From Nepenthes gracilis (Eukaryota > Streptophyta > Magnoliopsida > Caryophyllales > Nepenthaceae): 64,000 nt of DNA. Below, in pieces: positions 1 to 12,572 of this stretch. The stretch is taken from positions 6,777,947 to 6,841,946 of the forward strand of contig BSYO01000022.1 of the NCBI GenBank assembly GCA_033239525.1. The letters are read 5' to 3'. The notes beneath the pieces are model-generated. The model was not told where the DNA came from. It made no database searches and was given only the letters and a program-made list of their open reading frames with translations. The position numbers and the translations under genes were made by a program. The first letter of the stretch is position 1; every line of letters starts with the position of its first letter.

Positions 1-1954
1 GGTGAAGTTGTGAACCCATTTGAAATTTAGCCATTGGTACGGACTAGATTTGGACCAGGTACTAACTCTTGCCGGAGCTAGGAGAGTTCCATCCACCTGT
101 AAAAATATTACATGCATTCCTATTTAGTAATCTTTCCTTATAAATTTCATGTTGAAAAAGCCTGTCAAATTATATATCAAGTAGTCTGACTTTCTTTTAA
201 ATCCTGTATATGATAAAAGTTTATACACAGATATTTTTGGCTATTTTGATAAATTTTATAAATATATGTTAGCCTATAAGCCAATAACTTATAAATTAAA
301 ACTTAGTGTCTAACATGTTCTAACAAGTTTAATATTAGTACTCAGCACATGCTATGGAATAAGAAATCCCAACCTAATATTTTGCCTGCAGTACCTTTCT
401 CTCTAGTTGATTACACCCCATCAAAATTTGATTTGGATTAAATACGGATTACATTTAGATAAAAAATTACATATGCTAAGTTAATTTAGTTAGAGTTTCT
501 TCCAGTTATATGGGCCAAAAAATATAACCATATATCTCCATAATCAAAATTGACCCGATTTAAGTGGATCCATCAATTTTCCTTTTAAATTTTGTGTATT
601 AATGTTTATAAAATTATATTTGCATAAAATATACATAAAAATATAAAATATTTTAAAAAATATAAGATTTTTAATTGAAATATTACATAATATTTTCAAT
701 TAATAATCTTTGTATACCAAAATATGATTTCCTGAGATAATTTTATTAAGACATGACATTTTTATCTGAAATGAAAAGCTATTATTTGTAAAAAATTTAT
801 AATTTGGATCTTGTAGGGTTAAACCAATTAATTTTATTTATGATCGTAATAAATTTAAAAAAATTAGTTAGATCTAAGTTTTTGACCATATCTATCAATA
901 ATATCCTCATGCTTTTAACTATACTCTCCAAAAATTTTATATTAATTATATCAGACCATTTGAACAATCTAATTTATATTTGATCAAAATTTATCCAGAA
1001 AAAATTGACAAATAATGGAAAGAAAGAAGGCAACTAGACCTGAAAAGTAAGGTGTGGCATGCATGGGCCTTGAAGTGTCAAGGGTCTTACAAAGAAGTTG
1101 AATCCTGATGGGATTTCAACAGTCGCCCCATAGACCTTGCATGCAGCTTCCCATGCCTTTAATATTGCCTGCATTCTTCCAAACATTATATAAATTCCTA
1201 ACATAATACATGATCATATTTATTAGTCAATAAATAACGACCCGGCCGATGAGGACTGGAGTGAGACCTAGGGAAATCTAAGATTTTTTTTCCAATCGGG
1301 TCAACACATAAAGTGAGTTTATAAAAAAAAATAATCCTAAAAAATAAATACTTTTATAATTTTGTTATTTTTAATAGAATAAATACACGAAGGTTATGCT
1401 ATTATTTTCGATAAAAAAAGAAAGAAAAAGACTAATTCATGAAAAATAAGTGAGTCATATAAGTCAGCTTTTTATATTGAATTAACTACTCAATAGATGT
1501 TAATATTTTTAAAAAATAAAAATAATTATTTTTATTTTTTTATTTTAAAATTACTACCGTTAAATTTAAATCCATAAATCTAATAGTAACTAGATTATGA
1601 TGAAATTATATTAAAAAATCTAGGTACTCTGACATAATTATCTTCCTCCACCTCCCATCAAACTTATTTCTCCATTACCAATGAATCATCAGCAACTCCA
1701 TCGCCTTTAGCTCCAAATGCCAGAGGACTGAAAACAGTCGATCTCGCCGTAAAAGAGCCATAACCAGGAAGAGGATATGGCACAGGGACGACTGCAGAAT
1801 TTTGTGGGCTCTTCTGCTGATCTTGTTCATGAGCTGCACTCTTCTTACTGTAGCCATGGCTCTTCGTCATTGATTCAAATGATGCAACAACTGAGAATGA
1901 TATGCAGAATTTGCTTAGAAACACCACAAGATAAAGAATGCGTGAGCTCTTCAT
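1..1954 (-). CDS. Polygalacturonase-like GH28 gene, 5' exons (partial, runs off left edge)
   Basis: Three exons read in frame on the minus strand: exon 1 1954-1679 (92 codons), exon 2 1168-1040 (43 codons), exon 3 96-1 (32 codons so far). All junctions are phase 0 with GT donors and AG acceptors. The start ATG at 1954 opens a hydrophobic signal-peptide-like segment (residues about 5-25), then a Ser/Gln/Pro-rich linker. The mature start is FGAKGDGVADDS, the N-terminal hallmark of plant polygalacturonases. Exon 2 gives AWEAACKVYGATVEIPSG and exon 3 starts VDGTLLAP, both matching the first turns of the GH28 beta-helix. The family hydrolyses homogalacturonan in the cell wall. The catalytic NTD, DD, GHG and RIK motifs would lie beyond the window, so activity cannot be judged. 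A short in-frame read-through after exon 1 (ending MEK then stop) is intron. Family assignment is strong; subfamily is not resolved. Confidence 0.93.
97..1678 (-). other. Introns 2 (97-1039) and 1 (1169-1678) of the polygalacturonase-like gene
   Basis: These two AT-rich stretches flank the 129-bp exon 2. Intron 1 is 510 bp with donor GTAATG and acceptor ATGCAG. Intron 2 is 943 bp with donor GTCTAG and acceptor TTTACAG. Splicing them out keeps one frame and restores the expected GH28 order of residues. I see no coding, repeat or mobile element inside either intron. Confidence 0.88.
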
Positions 1955-2034
1955 CTCAACTTAATTTCCTTTAATTTATTTCTCATGTAATTTTCATGAG
2001 CTTTAGCAGTAGAGTGGGTGGTGGTTTGTGACAG

Positions 2035-2043
2035 TTTATATAG
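2035..2043 (-). promoter_or_regulatory. Probable TATA box of the polygalacturonase-like gene
   Basis: The minus strand reads CTATATAAA here, about 80 bp upstream of the ATG at 1954, which would give a 5' leader of roughly 50 bases. A second TA-rich run at 2071-2086 is a weaker alternative. The call rests on position and consensus only. Confidence 0.5.
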
Positions 2044-2086
2044 TTGTATATTCCTAAAGTAGCCTTCAATATATATATATATATAA

Positions 2087-3017
2087 AGTTGCATGTTGAT
2101 GGGCACAATTGATATTGTAAGTTAGTGGAAGTTGGATGTGAAAATGTAAGTTTTAAAATAGTGGAAAAAGGCACTCAAATTTTAATTAAAAAGGTAAAAA
2201 AGAGTGATTTTTATACCCATTAGTAAGCTTTGTTGCAAAACTTTTGAAATAGTTTTTTGTGCTGTAAGTTGTCATTTAATTAAATAAAACTATTTTGGCA
2301 TCTCAATAAGTTAAATGGAGTATTAAAAATTGATTTTATCCTAATTTACCAACTTTAAAAATGCTGTTAATAACTTATTAACAAAATCACATATATAAAT
2401 TAACAGCAATATTTTAGAGACACCTTTAGTCAATACTTAAATATAACTAAAGCATAATATTTATTTATTTATCTATTTTTTAATAAGTTTATTAGTATAT
2501 ATATAAATTAACTAAACTTATTATATCATGTTTTTTTATAAGTACATCTTGCTTTCTGAAGATGCGGATCTCGTCAATGGGAATTTGAGTGATAGATTGT
2601 TATCTGCTTCATTAGGGGTGCTCGAGTTGGAGATTGATGGACAAATGGCATAAGCTAGCACTAGAGCAATAAAAAGTAGATTGTATATCAACGAGTGGCA
2701 ATAATGTCAAAATTTTAATTATAAATTACAATATTAATAATTTAATTTTAAATTAATTTTTTAAAAAATTACATAATAAAAATTTTAAAAATTTAAAATT
2801 ATAAAATCAAGCTCACTACTTGATAAACATCAATTTTCACGCTCACGCGTATTTGAGGTAGAAGATACATGCTTGATGTGCATCTATAAGATACTCATAT
2901 ATGCTTTGAGCGAGTAGAATATTAGTACCTGAATTACGCATAGTGTGGCGCTCATGCACAGATTAGCTAGAATAGAGGATGTCTGTCTGTGCCTCTGTTG
3001 CACTTATACACAAATTT
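2087..3017. other. AT-rich intergenic stretch between the polygalacturonase-like gene and element A
   Basis: The sequence is AT-rich with poly-A/T runs and stops in all frames. A slightly more GC-rich patch at about 2550-2680 and another at 2810-3000 could be old repeat fragments, but I cannot match them to anything in the window. Confidence 0.5.
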
Positions 3018-5390
3018 TGATACCCCATATCTGAACCAACAGGTCGATTAAATAATTAACTATATTTTAATTATTATCCTTACAATTTTTAAACCTGAAT
3101 ATGACTACAAAATATGCAAAACTTCACAAATTTTTTTTTTTATAAACCACACAAGATCTCATTAGATAATATAATTGTGACTTGCCCTACAAAATAGTCG
3201 TAAGGGGCTAACCAAATAAAGACAATGATTCATCCACATAGGAAATTGACCCCAAAAATTTTTTAATATACAAAACCATGGCCTACACTTGACCGTATTC
3301 AATATCTCATAACAATCCACTCAAAGATTTATTCATACTCGATACATGGTTAATAATATCAAGGTCCAAAAATATGATACTCACCAGAGGTGTACATTGT
3401 TATGCCGAAACTCTTCGTACTACTGTGATAAAACTAATCCTCTACTCTGAAGAGATAAAATAGAATAACGAGCCTAATACCTAACAAGTATCATAGATAA
3501 ACAAATGAATTCGAAAAATACAGAAGAAATGTCAAACAGATAAATCCCAAATCGTCAATAAATAAATAAAAATTTTAAATCTAAAATCCAATAGTAATCT
3601 CGTACTCAAATTAAATATTCAAATCCAAAATAAATATCCAAATTGAAAAGCAGTCATCATCGGGACATATATATATATATATAACAGAGGTGATCTAGAC
3701 CGATTCTAATATGTTGATATCCAATCTAAGTCTAAATTTAAGACCCGATCAGCTCGTGATTTAGGGTAGAATTTAATAGTCGGATGATCCAATAGCATGT
3801 ACAAAAACTGAAGCAACAGCGCGATAAATTTTTCAAATGTTTGGATCAAAACATATAGTCAAATAATTCGTACGAGACATACCGAGCCCAATTGTAGGCA
3901 AAGTCGACGAATCTCATATCCAAATCTAAAAATCTAAGTCCAATACAAATTTATGTAGAGATACAAAATTATGCATCAATTTAAATTTTAATTATTTAAA
4001 GACTAACTTAAGGAAGGGTTACATAAAATCCCGATAATCTTAGGCCAAAATATGTATACTTTGTACCCATAGATAAGGCTGTGACTATATTTTACTACCT
4101 GTAATTTTGGATACAATTCTCAAACTTATCAGATATATTAGGACATCTGAATATATTCTAAGGTCAAGTCAAATTATCCAAATGGGAAGGGTCACTACTC
4201 TAAACCTTTTCTGCCTACAGAAAAAAATTTTTAAATAATAAAATATCTATTCATTGGAAGCTGGCTAGAATATCCAATACACTAAATTCAAATATAGTGA
4301 TCACGACCCAACACATACATATGATTGCATGGCCTATGTAAAGTTTCGTACTCATTTTCATACAAATATACTGATATAAAAATATACGGTATCTAATAAA
4401 TTATTCATATTTTTAGAAAATATAAACCCTCTAAAATTATAAAATCCAATCCAGAAACATCTAAATTAGCCAATGAACTATACATACATGTCGAGATTAA
4501 ATAGATCGGGTAGATAAAATTACATGAATGTTAGTAAAAATTCTAAATAGTGTCTAAAATATATTAAATATTAAATCAGACAAAGAAAGGGATTCACAGT
4601 TATTTGCCTCGACATTATATTCCAGAAATCTGAAAAATGGATGCTTTGGGGTACCGAGTCATGCGCCTCTTCCCTAACTGTTGCGTGCTGGCCGTCGAAC
4701 CCGAGTTCCCTCCCTCACTGTGCAACTTTTGCACACTCCATGGCTCACCAACAGCCGTCACCGGTCACCAGTGTGCCACCACCGGCCGCCGTTGACCACC
4801 ACTGCTTCGCTTACGAACAATGTCACTCCACCTCTGCCCTGCGTCAAGCTCCCCTTCTCACTCGTGCGCTTTCTCTATATACGTGGTGTTGCCACCGACG
4901 ACCACCATTACGGCGTTGCCACGCAGCCACCAACGACCACCATTACGACGCTGACTACGTTGCACGTGCCATCGTGGACTACGTCACACACTGCCGTCGT
5001 CGGTCACCGGTTTCCCCTTCTTCTTCTTCCTTGTGCAGAGTAGCAATGGCGCCCAAGGCGCATGATTTTTCCTCTCTCTCTCTCTCTCTCCTGTTCTGCT
5101 AATGCCAGATCCGAGCTACCCAAAATCCCCTTTTAATTCTCCCAAATCCTTATCCCCAAACACGCCATCCCCTTATCTTATCCTATCTTATCTCATCTTC
5201 TCTCTCTTTTTTTTATCAAATAATATATATATATCTCCATTGGATACCCCTCGAATGCGCAATGACTATCAACCATAAATTCTGATATTCTTTCAAAATT
5301 CCATGATATTAAATTAATTTTTAAAACGTCCAATTTATCCAAAATCTTAATAAATATTAAAATATTTTCAATGAGGTCCGAGATATTATA
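3018..5390 (-). repeat. Element A 3' LTR (left copy)
   Basis: On the minus strand the LTR starts TATAATATCTCGGACC, a decayed TGTAATAT start, immediately after the purine-rich GACGGGGAGAA. It ends near ...GGTATCA at 3018. It contains the family's GC-rich, GA/TC-microsatellite block (about 4640-5100) and an (AT)n run at 3667-3682. Open frames in the GC-rich block (for example 4641-5102) are not conserved in reading frame between LTR copies and are not genes. Confidence 0.85.
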
Positions 5391-5402
5391 TTCTCCCCGT
5401 CT
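5391..5402 (-). other. Polypurine tract of element A
   Basis: The minus strand reads GACGGGGAGAA directly before the 3' LTR start. The same arrangement (AGGAGGGGAGAG then TGTAATAT) is found in element C, which supports both the tract and the LTR boundary. Confidence 0.7.
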
Positions 5403-5486
5403 TACAAAAATTTCGTCATCAAAATTTTACATCTATCAATCGTCGAATAGATAAGAAAAATTCTCTCGAATCTCTTTATCGTGTTC

Positions 5487-6990
5487 CTAGGTTGCTTCCT
5501 CAACCGCATGATTTCTCCACAATATTTTAACTAACGGAATAACTTTATTCCTCAACACTTGATTCTTCCAATCTAAAATCTGAACAGGGGCCTCAACATA
5601 TAACATATTCTCATCTATCTTGAAAGGCTCAAATTCGATCACATGGGAAGGATCATACACATATTTCCTTAACATAGAGACATAAAAAATGTTATGACAA
5701 TCCGCCAAATTTGGAGGCAAAGCCAATCTATAGGCCACCTTTTTAACCCGCTTTAAAATTTCAAATGGTTCGATGAACCTTGACTTCAACTTGCCCTTAA
5801 CTCAAAATATCAAAATTCCTTTCCTTGAGGATACCTTTAGGAACACGTGATCACCCACTTCGAACTCCAGATCTGATCTCCTCTTGTCGACATAACTTTT
5901 TGACGACTTTGGGCATTACTTAACTGATCTCTAATGATTCTGATCTTTTCCAATGAATCCTGAACGATGTCGGGACCTTATAAACTACGGTCTCCGATTT
6001 CTTTCCAATTGATTTGAGATCTACATCTTCGTCCTTATAAAGTCTAGAAAGGAGCCATTTCAATACTTGACTGAGAGTTATTGTTGTAGGTGAACTCAGC
6101 AACAGGCAGATAACTATCCCATGAGCCTCCCATCTATAAAATCGATACTCTCAACATATCTTCCAATATTTGAATAGTCTTTTTGGATTGGCCATCCGTC
6201 TGCGGATGAAAGGCTGAACCGAACTAAAGGCTGGTACCCAATTCCCTGTTCAAGCTTTTCCAAAAGTTTGACACAAATTTGTGATCCTGATCAGACACAA
6301 TTGAAGTTAGAATAGCATGCAGCCGAATAATTTTATTGATGTACAAATGAGCCAATTTATCTTTGGAATACATCATTCAAATTGGTAAGAAATGGGCTGA
6401 CTTTGTCGGTCGATCTACAATCACCCAGATGGCATCCATGTTCTTCGCCGTTCTCGGCAATGTTGAAATAAAATCTATCGTGATGTGTTCCCACTCCCAA
6501 CTGAGAACTAGTAAAGGATGTAAGACTCCTGAAGGCTTCTTATGTTCTACCTTTACTTACTGACACACGATGCATTTAACCACAAAAGTTACAATTTTCC
6601 TTCTCATATTCCGCCACCAGAAGGTGTTCTTTGTATCTTGGTACATCTTATTCACACCTGGATGAATTTATACCTCGATCTATTGGCTTCATTTAGGACT
6701 TCATCTTTCAACTCTCCAAGATCTGGTACGCAAACTCGATTTCAAAAATATAAAATTCTGTCCTATCAAAAATGGAATTCTGCTCACAATTCCTGATCCA
6801 ATTCTCCTGCAATCTCCACTAGATATGGATCTAGTATCTGATTCTCTTTGATTTTCTTCAAAATCTCCAACTGCACTTGAAAGAATGACAATATCATTCT
6901 TGATCCCAGGGAGTGCAACCAAATTGCGTTGTTCTTCATTCCATTTAACATTTCCCATTCCTTGATCATTAGATGAACTATCAACCCAGA
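5487..6990 (-). pseudogene. Integrase of element A with chromodomain-type tail (broken)
   Basis: Reading the minus strand from high to low coordinates, the core shows WEHITIDFISTLPRT (first catalytic Asp) and IVDRPTKSAHF near 6400-6550. VSDQDHKFV (second Asp) follows near 6290, then FHPQTDGQSKKTIQ near 6180-6230. At the last site chromovirus integrases normally have Glu (GQSERTIQ); here it is Lys. The C-terminal part at 5789-5487 reads PFEILKRVKKVAYRLALPP, HNIFYVSMLRKYV and then ILDWKNQVLRNK with WRNHAVEEAT, the tail of Del/Tekay-type integrases. Stops separate the pieces. The catalytic Glu loss alone would inactivate DDE chemistry. Confidence 0.85.
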
Positions 6991-8100
6991 AGACTTCCTA
7001 CTCAAAGCATTAGCAACAATATTTGCTCTTCCTTGCTGGTTTTGGATCTCACAATCATAATCTTTCAGTAGGTCCATCCATCTGCGTTGCCGCATATTTA
7101 ATTCCTTCTAGAAGAACAAATATTTTAAACTTTTATGATCGGAATAGATCACAAACTTCTTCCCATACAGATATTGTCTCCAAACTTTCAAGGCAAAGAT
7201 CACTGCTGCTAATTCTAAATCATAAGTGAGATAGTTTTGCTTGTAAACCTTCAACTGTTCTTGACCCATAAGCGCCACCAGACCACGTTGCATCAAAACA
7301 CAGCCTAGATCTTTCTTATTAGCATCACAGTATCCACAAATCCACCGGACCCATCCGGAATCAACAACACAGGCGCAGACGTCAATCTTCTTTTCAAATA
7401 CTGAAAACTTTCTTCACTGTCACAATCCCAAATAAACACCGTTTTCTTCTGGGTTAAACGGGTCAAAGGCATCGCAATTCTCAAGAAGTTTTCAACAAAC
7501 CACCTATAATATCCTGCCAAACCCAAGAAACTTCGCACTTCAGTGATGCTTGCTGGCCTTTCCTAATTTGTCACAGCTTCGATCTTCTTCGGGTCAACCG
7601 ACACACCGCCCTTTGAAATGATATGACCCAAAAATGTCACCTTCTTCAATCAAAATTCGCACTTTTATAGTTTCGTGAATAACCTCCTCTCCCTCAAAGA
7701 CTGCAACACAATCCTCAAGTGAGCTTCGTGATCCTCAAACCACTTTGAATAAATTAAGATATCATCAATGAAAACTACAACGAATTGATCTAAGTATGTT
7801 TGGAAAACTCTATTTATCAGATCCATGAATGATACTGGTACATTCGTTAGTCTAAAAGGCATCACTAGAAATTCGTAGTGATCATACTACATTCTGAAAG
7901 CCGTCTTGGGAACATCTTCCCGCCTTATCTTCAACTGATGATACCTTGAGCACAAATCAATCTTTAAGAGTACTTGAGCTCATTGCAGTTAATCGAATAG
8001 GTCGTCAATCCTCAGGAGGGGATACTTATTCTTGATTGTAATTTTATTTAACTCCCTATAATCAACACACAACCGTATGGATCCATCATTCTTCTTTACG
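6991..8100 (-). pseudogene. Reverse transcriptase and RNase H of element A (broken)
   Basis: The RT core is visible at 7865-7665 as [20 protein letters not shown], and the active-site box [13 protein letters not shown] keeps both Asp residues. The connection and thumb lie at 7538-7305 (FLGLAGYYRWFVENFLRIA). RNase H is split over 7296-7108 ([30 protein letters not shown]) and 7095-6990 (RQRRWMDLLKDYDCEI, NALSRKSS). Each block sits in a different frame with stops between, so no polyprotein can be made. Confidence 0.88.
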
Positions 8101-8900
8101 AATAACACGGGAGCACCCTGCGGTGACACACTTGGCCGAATGAATCCTTTATCTAACAATTTCTACAATATTATTTCAACTCCTTTAACTCAGATGGGGC
8201 CATCCTATACGGTGCCATCGAATTGGCACAGTACCCAGCACCACATCAATCACAAACTCAATTTTTTGATCCGGAGGCAATCCGGGTAGTTCTTCTAAAA
8301 AAACATCATAAAATTCACAAATAACTAGAATATCTTCTACACCCACAGAATGGCTCTCATATGTAACCATGTATGCTGAATACGCATGGCATCTATCTTC
8401 AATTAAATGACTAGCGTGTAATACCGAAATTAATCCTGAAACCTCCTTATTAACCCTTCCTTGAAACTTGAATGATTCATACCCCAGAGTACAAAATAAG
8501 ACTGTCTTATGAAAATAGTCTACGGTAGCATGATAATATGCCAATCAATCTATTTTCAATATTACATCAAAATTCGGCATATATAGCAGAATTAGATCTG
8601 CCAATAATTCATGGCCAGCAACCCAAATCGAACACCGAGGGTACACAATATCAACCAAAAGGGACTTACCCACCCGGGTAGATACTATTAATGTAAAGTC
8701 TAAATATTAGGAAGGCACATACAAACTATGCACAAACGTACGGGAAACAAAATAATGTGTTGCTCCAGGATCAATCAAAACATGCGCCATAGAGTTAAAA
8801 ATTTGAAGATTACCTTCCACAGTAGAGGGATCAGCCCTAACTTTTCGAGCTGAAGTCGCAAAAGCTCTGCCTGGAATCGTTGGCATCTTCTCTTGACGCT
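8101..8900 (-). pseudogene. Protease-to-RT linker region of element A (broken)
   Basis: The piece at 8544-8185 includes VICEFYDVFLEELPGLPPDQ and IEFVIDVVLGTVPI, matching the well-conserved start of gypsy RT (DVFPEDLPGLPP, then a FxIDLxPGTxPI motif). Upstream sequence to 8900 carries protease-like remnants without a clean frame. It joins gag at one end and RT at the other in the expected order. Confidence 0.75.
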
Positions 8901-9772
8901 TTAGATTTGGACAATCCTAAAATAAATGGACCGTCTTACCACAATTGAAGCAAACTCTACTCTGATGATAACAAACTCAACCGACGTGATTCATTCCACA
9001 AAACTCACAACTAGACTTCATAAATTGAACCTTTGGGGAGGAAACCTTACCTTCAATAGCTTTTTCTTTTTCTTTACCTGTTTTGTCATTATCTTTATTT
9101 TTCAGCATCAAGCAAGAAATCCAATGGGAAACTCCCATTTCAAACTCTGGCCTCGCTGTTCTGACTTCTTTTGAAGATATTTCCCTCGAAGCTCTTCTTG
9201 CTCGAGCAATAAGGCCTGATTTAGAACTTCTCGATATGATTGTAATCTGAACGGCACCAATTGCTTACGGATTGTGTCTCATAACCCTTGAACAAACTTC
9301 TGGACTCTCAAAATCTCATTAGCAATGAAATGGGGAACAAACTGGGAGAGCTCCGTAAATTGGAAATCGTATTCCGCTACTGTCTTGTCTCCTTGCCGAA
9401 GCTGGCCACACTCGGCTCCTTTAATTTCTCGAACACTAGATGGAAAAAATAGATCTAAAAATAATTTCAAAAAAATTCCCCATTCAATTTCCTTGTTGTC
9501 CTGGCCCAAAACATGGCGTTGGGAGTCCCACCATCTCATGGTCTCGCCATCCAATCTATAAGCGACAAATCTTTCTTTATTTTCTTCAGGCAGTCAATAA
9601 TATCAAATACTCTTTCCAACTTCTTTAGCCAGTTTTCTGCTTTATTCAGGTCAGAATCTCCCAAGAACTTCGGAATGTGCTCGCTTCTAAAACGATCGTA
9701 TGGTGTCCGACCCTTACCTTGCTTAGCCATTCTTCTTTTCGCCGCCTTGCCTTGATCCTGCTGCTGGATCAT
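8901..9772 (-). pseudogene. Gag of element A (broken), with zinc knuckle remnant
   Basis: Two gag blocks are seen. At 9772-9536 the frame includes TPYDRFRSEHIPKFLGDSD and AENWLKKLERVFDIIDC. At 9554-9279 it includes MRWWDSQRH, FLDLFFPSSVREIKG and VAEYDFQFTELSQFVP. These match the retrotransposon gag domain. A CX2CX3HX4C knuckle (CEFCGMNH...C) near 9010-8965 is interrupted by a stop in place of one residue. Frameshift between blocks shows decay. Confidence 0.82.
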
Positions 9773-10050
9773 CTAGTCCATCATATTTTGTATGGTAACA
9801 TAGTCATCTCCACGACCCTAAACTGATCTCTTGCCACTAGCCTCTTCACGGCTTGCCACTGACCTTCTACTCCTGACCTCCTCTCGACTTGCCGTCGATC
9901 TTTTATTCCTATGGTCCTTCCGACTTGAATATGATCACCTAAGATCTCTAAAGTCTCTCATAATATCCATCTATCATATAAAGTTTTAGTTAATAATCTT
10001 TTCATAATTAACCCAAAATTGATCTAAAATACTTCTCGTTATGACTTTTT

Positions 10051-10060
10051 TCTGACACCA
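10051..10060 (-). other. Primer binding site of element A
   Basis: The minus strand reads TGGTGTCAGA four bases inside the 5' LTR, one mismatch from the initiator-tRNA-Met complement TGGTATCAGA that element C still keeps at 40417. Confidence 0.7.
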
Positions 10061-10064
10061 CTTC

Positions 10065-12251
10065 TGTTATGAACTCGAACTAAACAGGTCGATTAAATAA
10101 TTAACTATACTTTAATTATTATCCTTACAATTTCAAAACCTGAGTGTGACCACAAAATATGTAAAACTCCACAATTTTTTTAATAATTCACGCATGTTCT
10201 CATCAAATAATATAACTGTGATCTACTCTACAAAATAATCGTAAGGAGATAGCCAAATAAAGACAATGATTCATCAACATAGGAAATTGACCCCAATAAA
10301 TTTTTAATATATAAAACCATGGCCTACACTTGACCGTCTTTAGTATCTCATAATAATTCATGCAAAGATTTGTTCATACCCGATACATGGTTAATAATAT
10401 CAAGGTCCAAAAATATGATACTCACTAGAGGCATACAGTATTGCGCCAAAACTCTTCGTACTACTACGATGAAGTTGATCCTCCACTCTGAAGGAATAAA
10501 ACAGAAGAATGAGCCTAATGCCCAATAAGTATCATGAATGAATAAATGAGTCCGAAGAATACAGAAAAAAGGTCAAACAGATAAATCTCAAATTGCCAAT
10601 AAATAAATAAAAATTTTAAATCTAAAATCTAATGGTAGTCTCGTACTCAAATTAAATATTCAAATCCAAAGTAAATATTCAAATTGAAAAACAGTCATCG
10701 TCAAGATATATATATATATATATAACAGAGGTGATCCAAACCGATTCTAATATATCGATGTCCAATCCAAGCTCAAGTCTAAGGCCTGATCAGTTCATAA
10801 TTTGGGACAGAATCTGATAGTTGGATGATCTAACAGCGTGTTGCGAAATTGAAGCAATAGCGTCATAAATTTTCTAAATGTCCGAATCAAAATATATAGT
10901 CAAATAATTCATACGAAACATACCAAGCCCAATTGTAGGCAAAATTGATAAATCTTAAATCCAAATTTAAAAATCTAAATCCAATACAATTTTATGCAGA
11001 GATACAAAATCATGCACCAAGTTAATTTTTGATTTTTTAAAGATTAGTTTGAGGAAATGTTACACATAATTTCGGTAACTTTAGGCCAAAACTCATGTAA
11101 TTTGTACCCATAAATAAGGTTGCTTACTATATTTTGCCACCCGCGATTTTGGATGGAATATTCAAACTTGTCAGATATTTTAGGATATTCGTATGTATTC
11201 TAAGGTCAAGTCAAATTATTTAAATGGAAAGGGTTACTACTCCAAATATTTCCTGCTGGTAGAAAGAAATTTTTAAAGAATAAAATATCTCCTGATCGGG
11301 AGCTAGTCAGAATATTCAATATTCCAAATCCAAATATAGTGACCACGACCTGGCACGTACATGTGACTGCACGGCCTATACAAAGTTTCATACTCATTTT
11401 TATTCAAATATACTGATATAAAAATATACAGTGTCCAATAAATTATTTAAATCTTTAGAAAAATATTAAACCCCCTAAAATTATAAAACTTAATTTAGAA
11501 ACATCCAAATTAGCCAATGAACTACACATGCATGTTCAAATTAAACAGATCGGACAGATAAAATTACATACATGTTAGTAAAAATTTTAAACAGTATCTA
11601 AAATATTTTAGATATTAAATCTGATAAAAAAAATTTACAGATATTTGCCTTGACCTTTTATTCCCCAGATCTAAAAATGGATTCTCTGGGGTACCGAATT
11701 GCGTGCCTCTTCCCTCACTGCCACGCGTTGGCCATCAAACCCGAGTTCCCTCCCTCACCATGCAAGTTTTGTGCACAGCACAGCTCACCAATAGCCGTCA
11801 CCGTTCACCGGTGTGCCACCATCAACCGCCGTCGACCACCACCGCTCCACCTCTACCTTGCACCGAGCTCCCCCTCTCACCCGCATGCTTTCTCTCTATA
11901 CGCGGTGCTGCCACGCAGCCACTGACCAGCTCTAGTCACAGACGACCACCATCATGTCAGCGACTACGCCGCACGCCGCCGTTGCCGACTACGCTGCATG
12001 CTGCCGTCGCCGACTACCGGTTTCCCCTTCTTCTTCCTTGCACAGAGTGGCAATGGTGACCGATTTTTTCTCTCTCTGCTTTTCTTTCCTCTCTCTCTCT
12101 CTCTCTCCTGTTCTGCTAATGCCAGACCTGAGCCACCCAAAATCCCCTTTTAATTTTCCCAAATCCTTATCCCCAAACACGCTATCTCCTTATCTTATCA
12201 TATCTTATCTCATCTTTTCACAAACACCCAAAATCCTCTTTTTTTATCAAA
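10065..12251 (-). repeat. Element A 5' LTR, truncated at its outer end
   Basis: The copy is collinear with 3018-5220 from its inner end (TGTTATGAACTCGAAC) through the GC-rich block to TTTTTATCAAA at 12251. There the homology stops and Tat-lineage pol begins. The missing 170 bp are the outermost part of U3. Confidence 0.85.
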
Positions 12252-12572
12252 CTGGTTACAACCAGTCTCTTCACCTCCTCCCGGATGGCTATCAATTTTT
12301 CTATAGAGTGGTTTCTCCGCTTCTACCTGATGGACTTTCTGCCAGGATCAAGCCCTAGCTTGTGGACCATCATCTCAGCTGGAACCCCCAAGCATGTCTG
12401 CTGGAGTCCACGCAAAAATATCAGCGTTCCATCGTAGGAATGTGATCAGTTCATCGCGTAGTGTTCCGACGAGTGAGCCGCCTATCTGTACACACCTTTC
12501 CGGTTCCTTCGGGTTCAGTGGGACCATATCCATGGCTTCAACTGATTGCGCTTGTTGTAGGGTTGTCTCGTC
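12252..12572 (-). pseudogene. Element B pre-RT and RT N-terminus, cut off
   Basis: The minus strand encodes LRDELITFLRWNADIFAWTP then ADMLG, the Tat-lineage segment preceding RT. After a one-base frameshift come VPAEMMVHKLGLDPG and, further on, IAIREEVKRLV. In intact Tat elements the next residues form the start of RT proper. Here the reading passes into element A LTR sequence. The frame also contains a stop after LDPGRKSIR. Confidence 0.8.

Larger units (their letters stand above)
3018..12251 (-). mobile_element. Element A: Ty3/gypsy chromovirus, Del/Tekay-like, degenerate
   Basis: Two related LTRs flank a minus-strand gag-pol. The left LTR (3018-5390) is the 3' LTR and the right LTR (10065-12251) is the 5' LTR. 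They share long collinear stretches, for example GGTCGATTAAATAATTAAC in both starts and a GGGGTACCGA block in both GC-rich regions. The internal region keeps gag, protease-RT, RNase H and integrase in gypsy order and ends in a chromodomain-type tail (ILDWKNQVLRNK). Many stops and frameshifts make it dead. The right LTR lacks about 170 bp present at 5221-5390 and is fused there to element B. The lineage call rests on LTR length, integrase tail and gag type, so Tekay/Del is an inference within a solid gypsy assignment. Confidence 0.9.

Noticed and set aside
4641..5102. 153-residue plus-strand frame in GC-rich sequence
   Set aside because: It lies in the GC-rich block of an LTR. The matching block at 11650-12060 does not keep the frame, and the composition alone explains the length.
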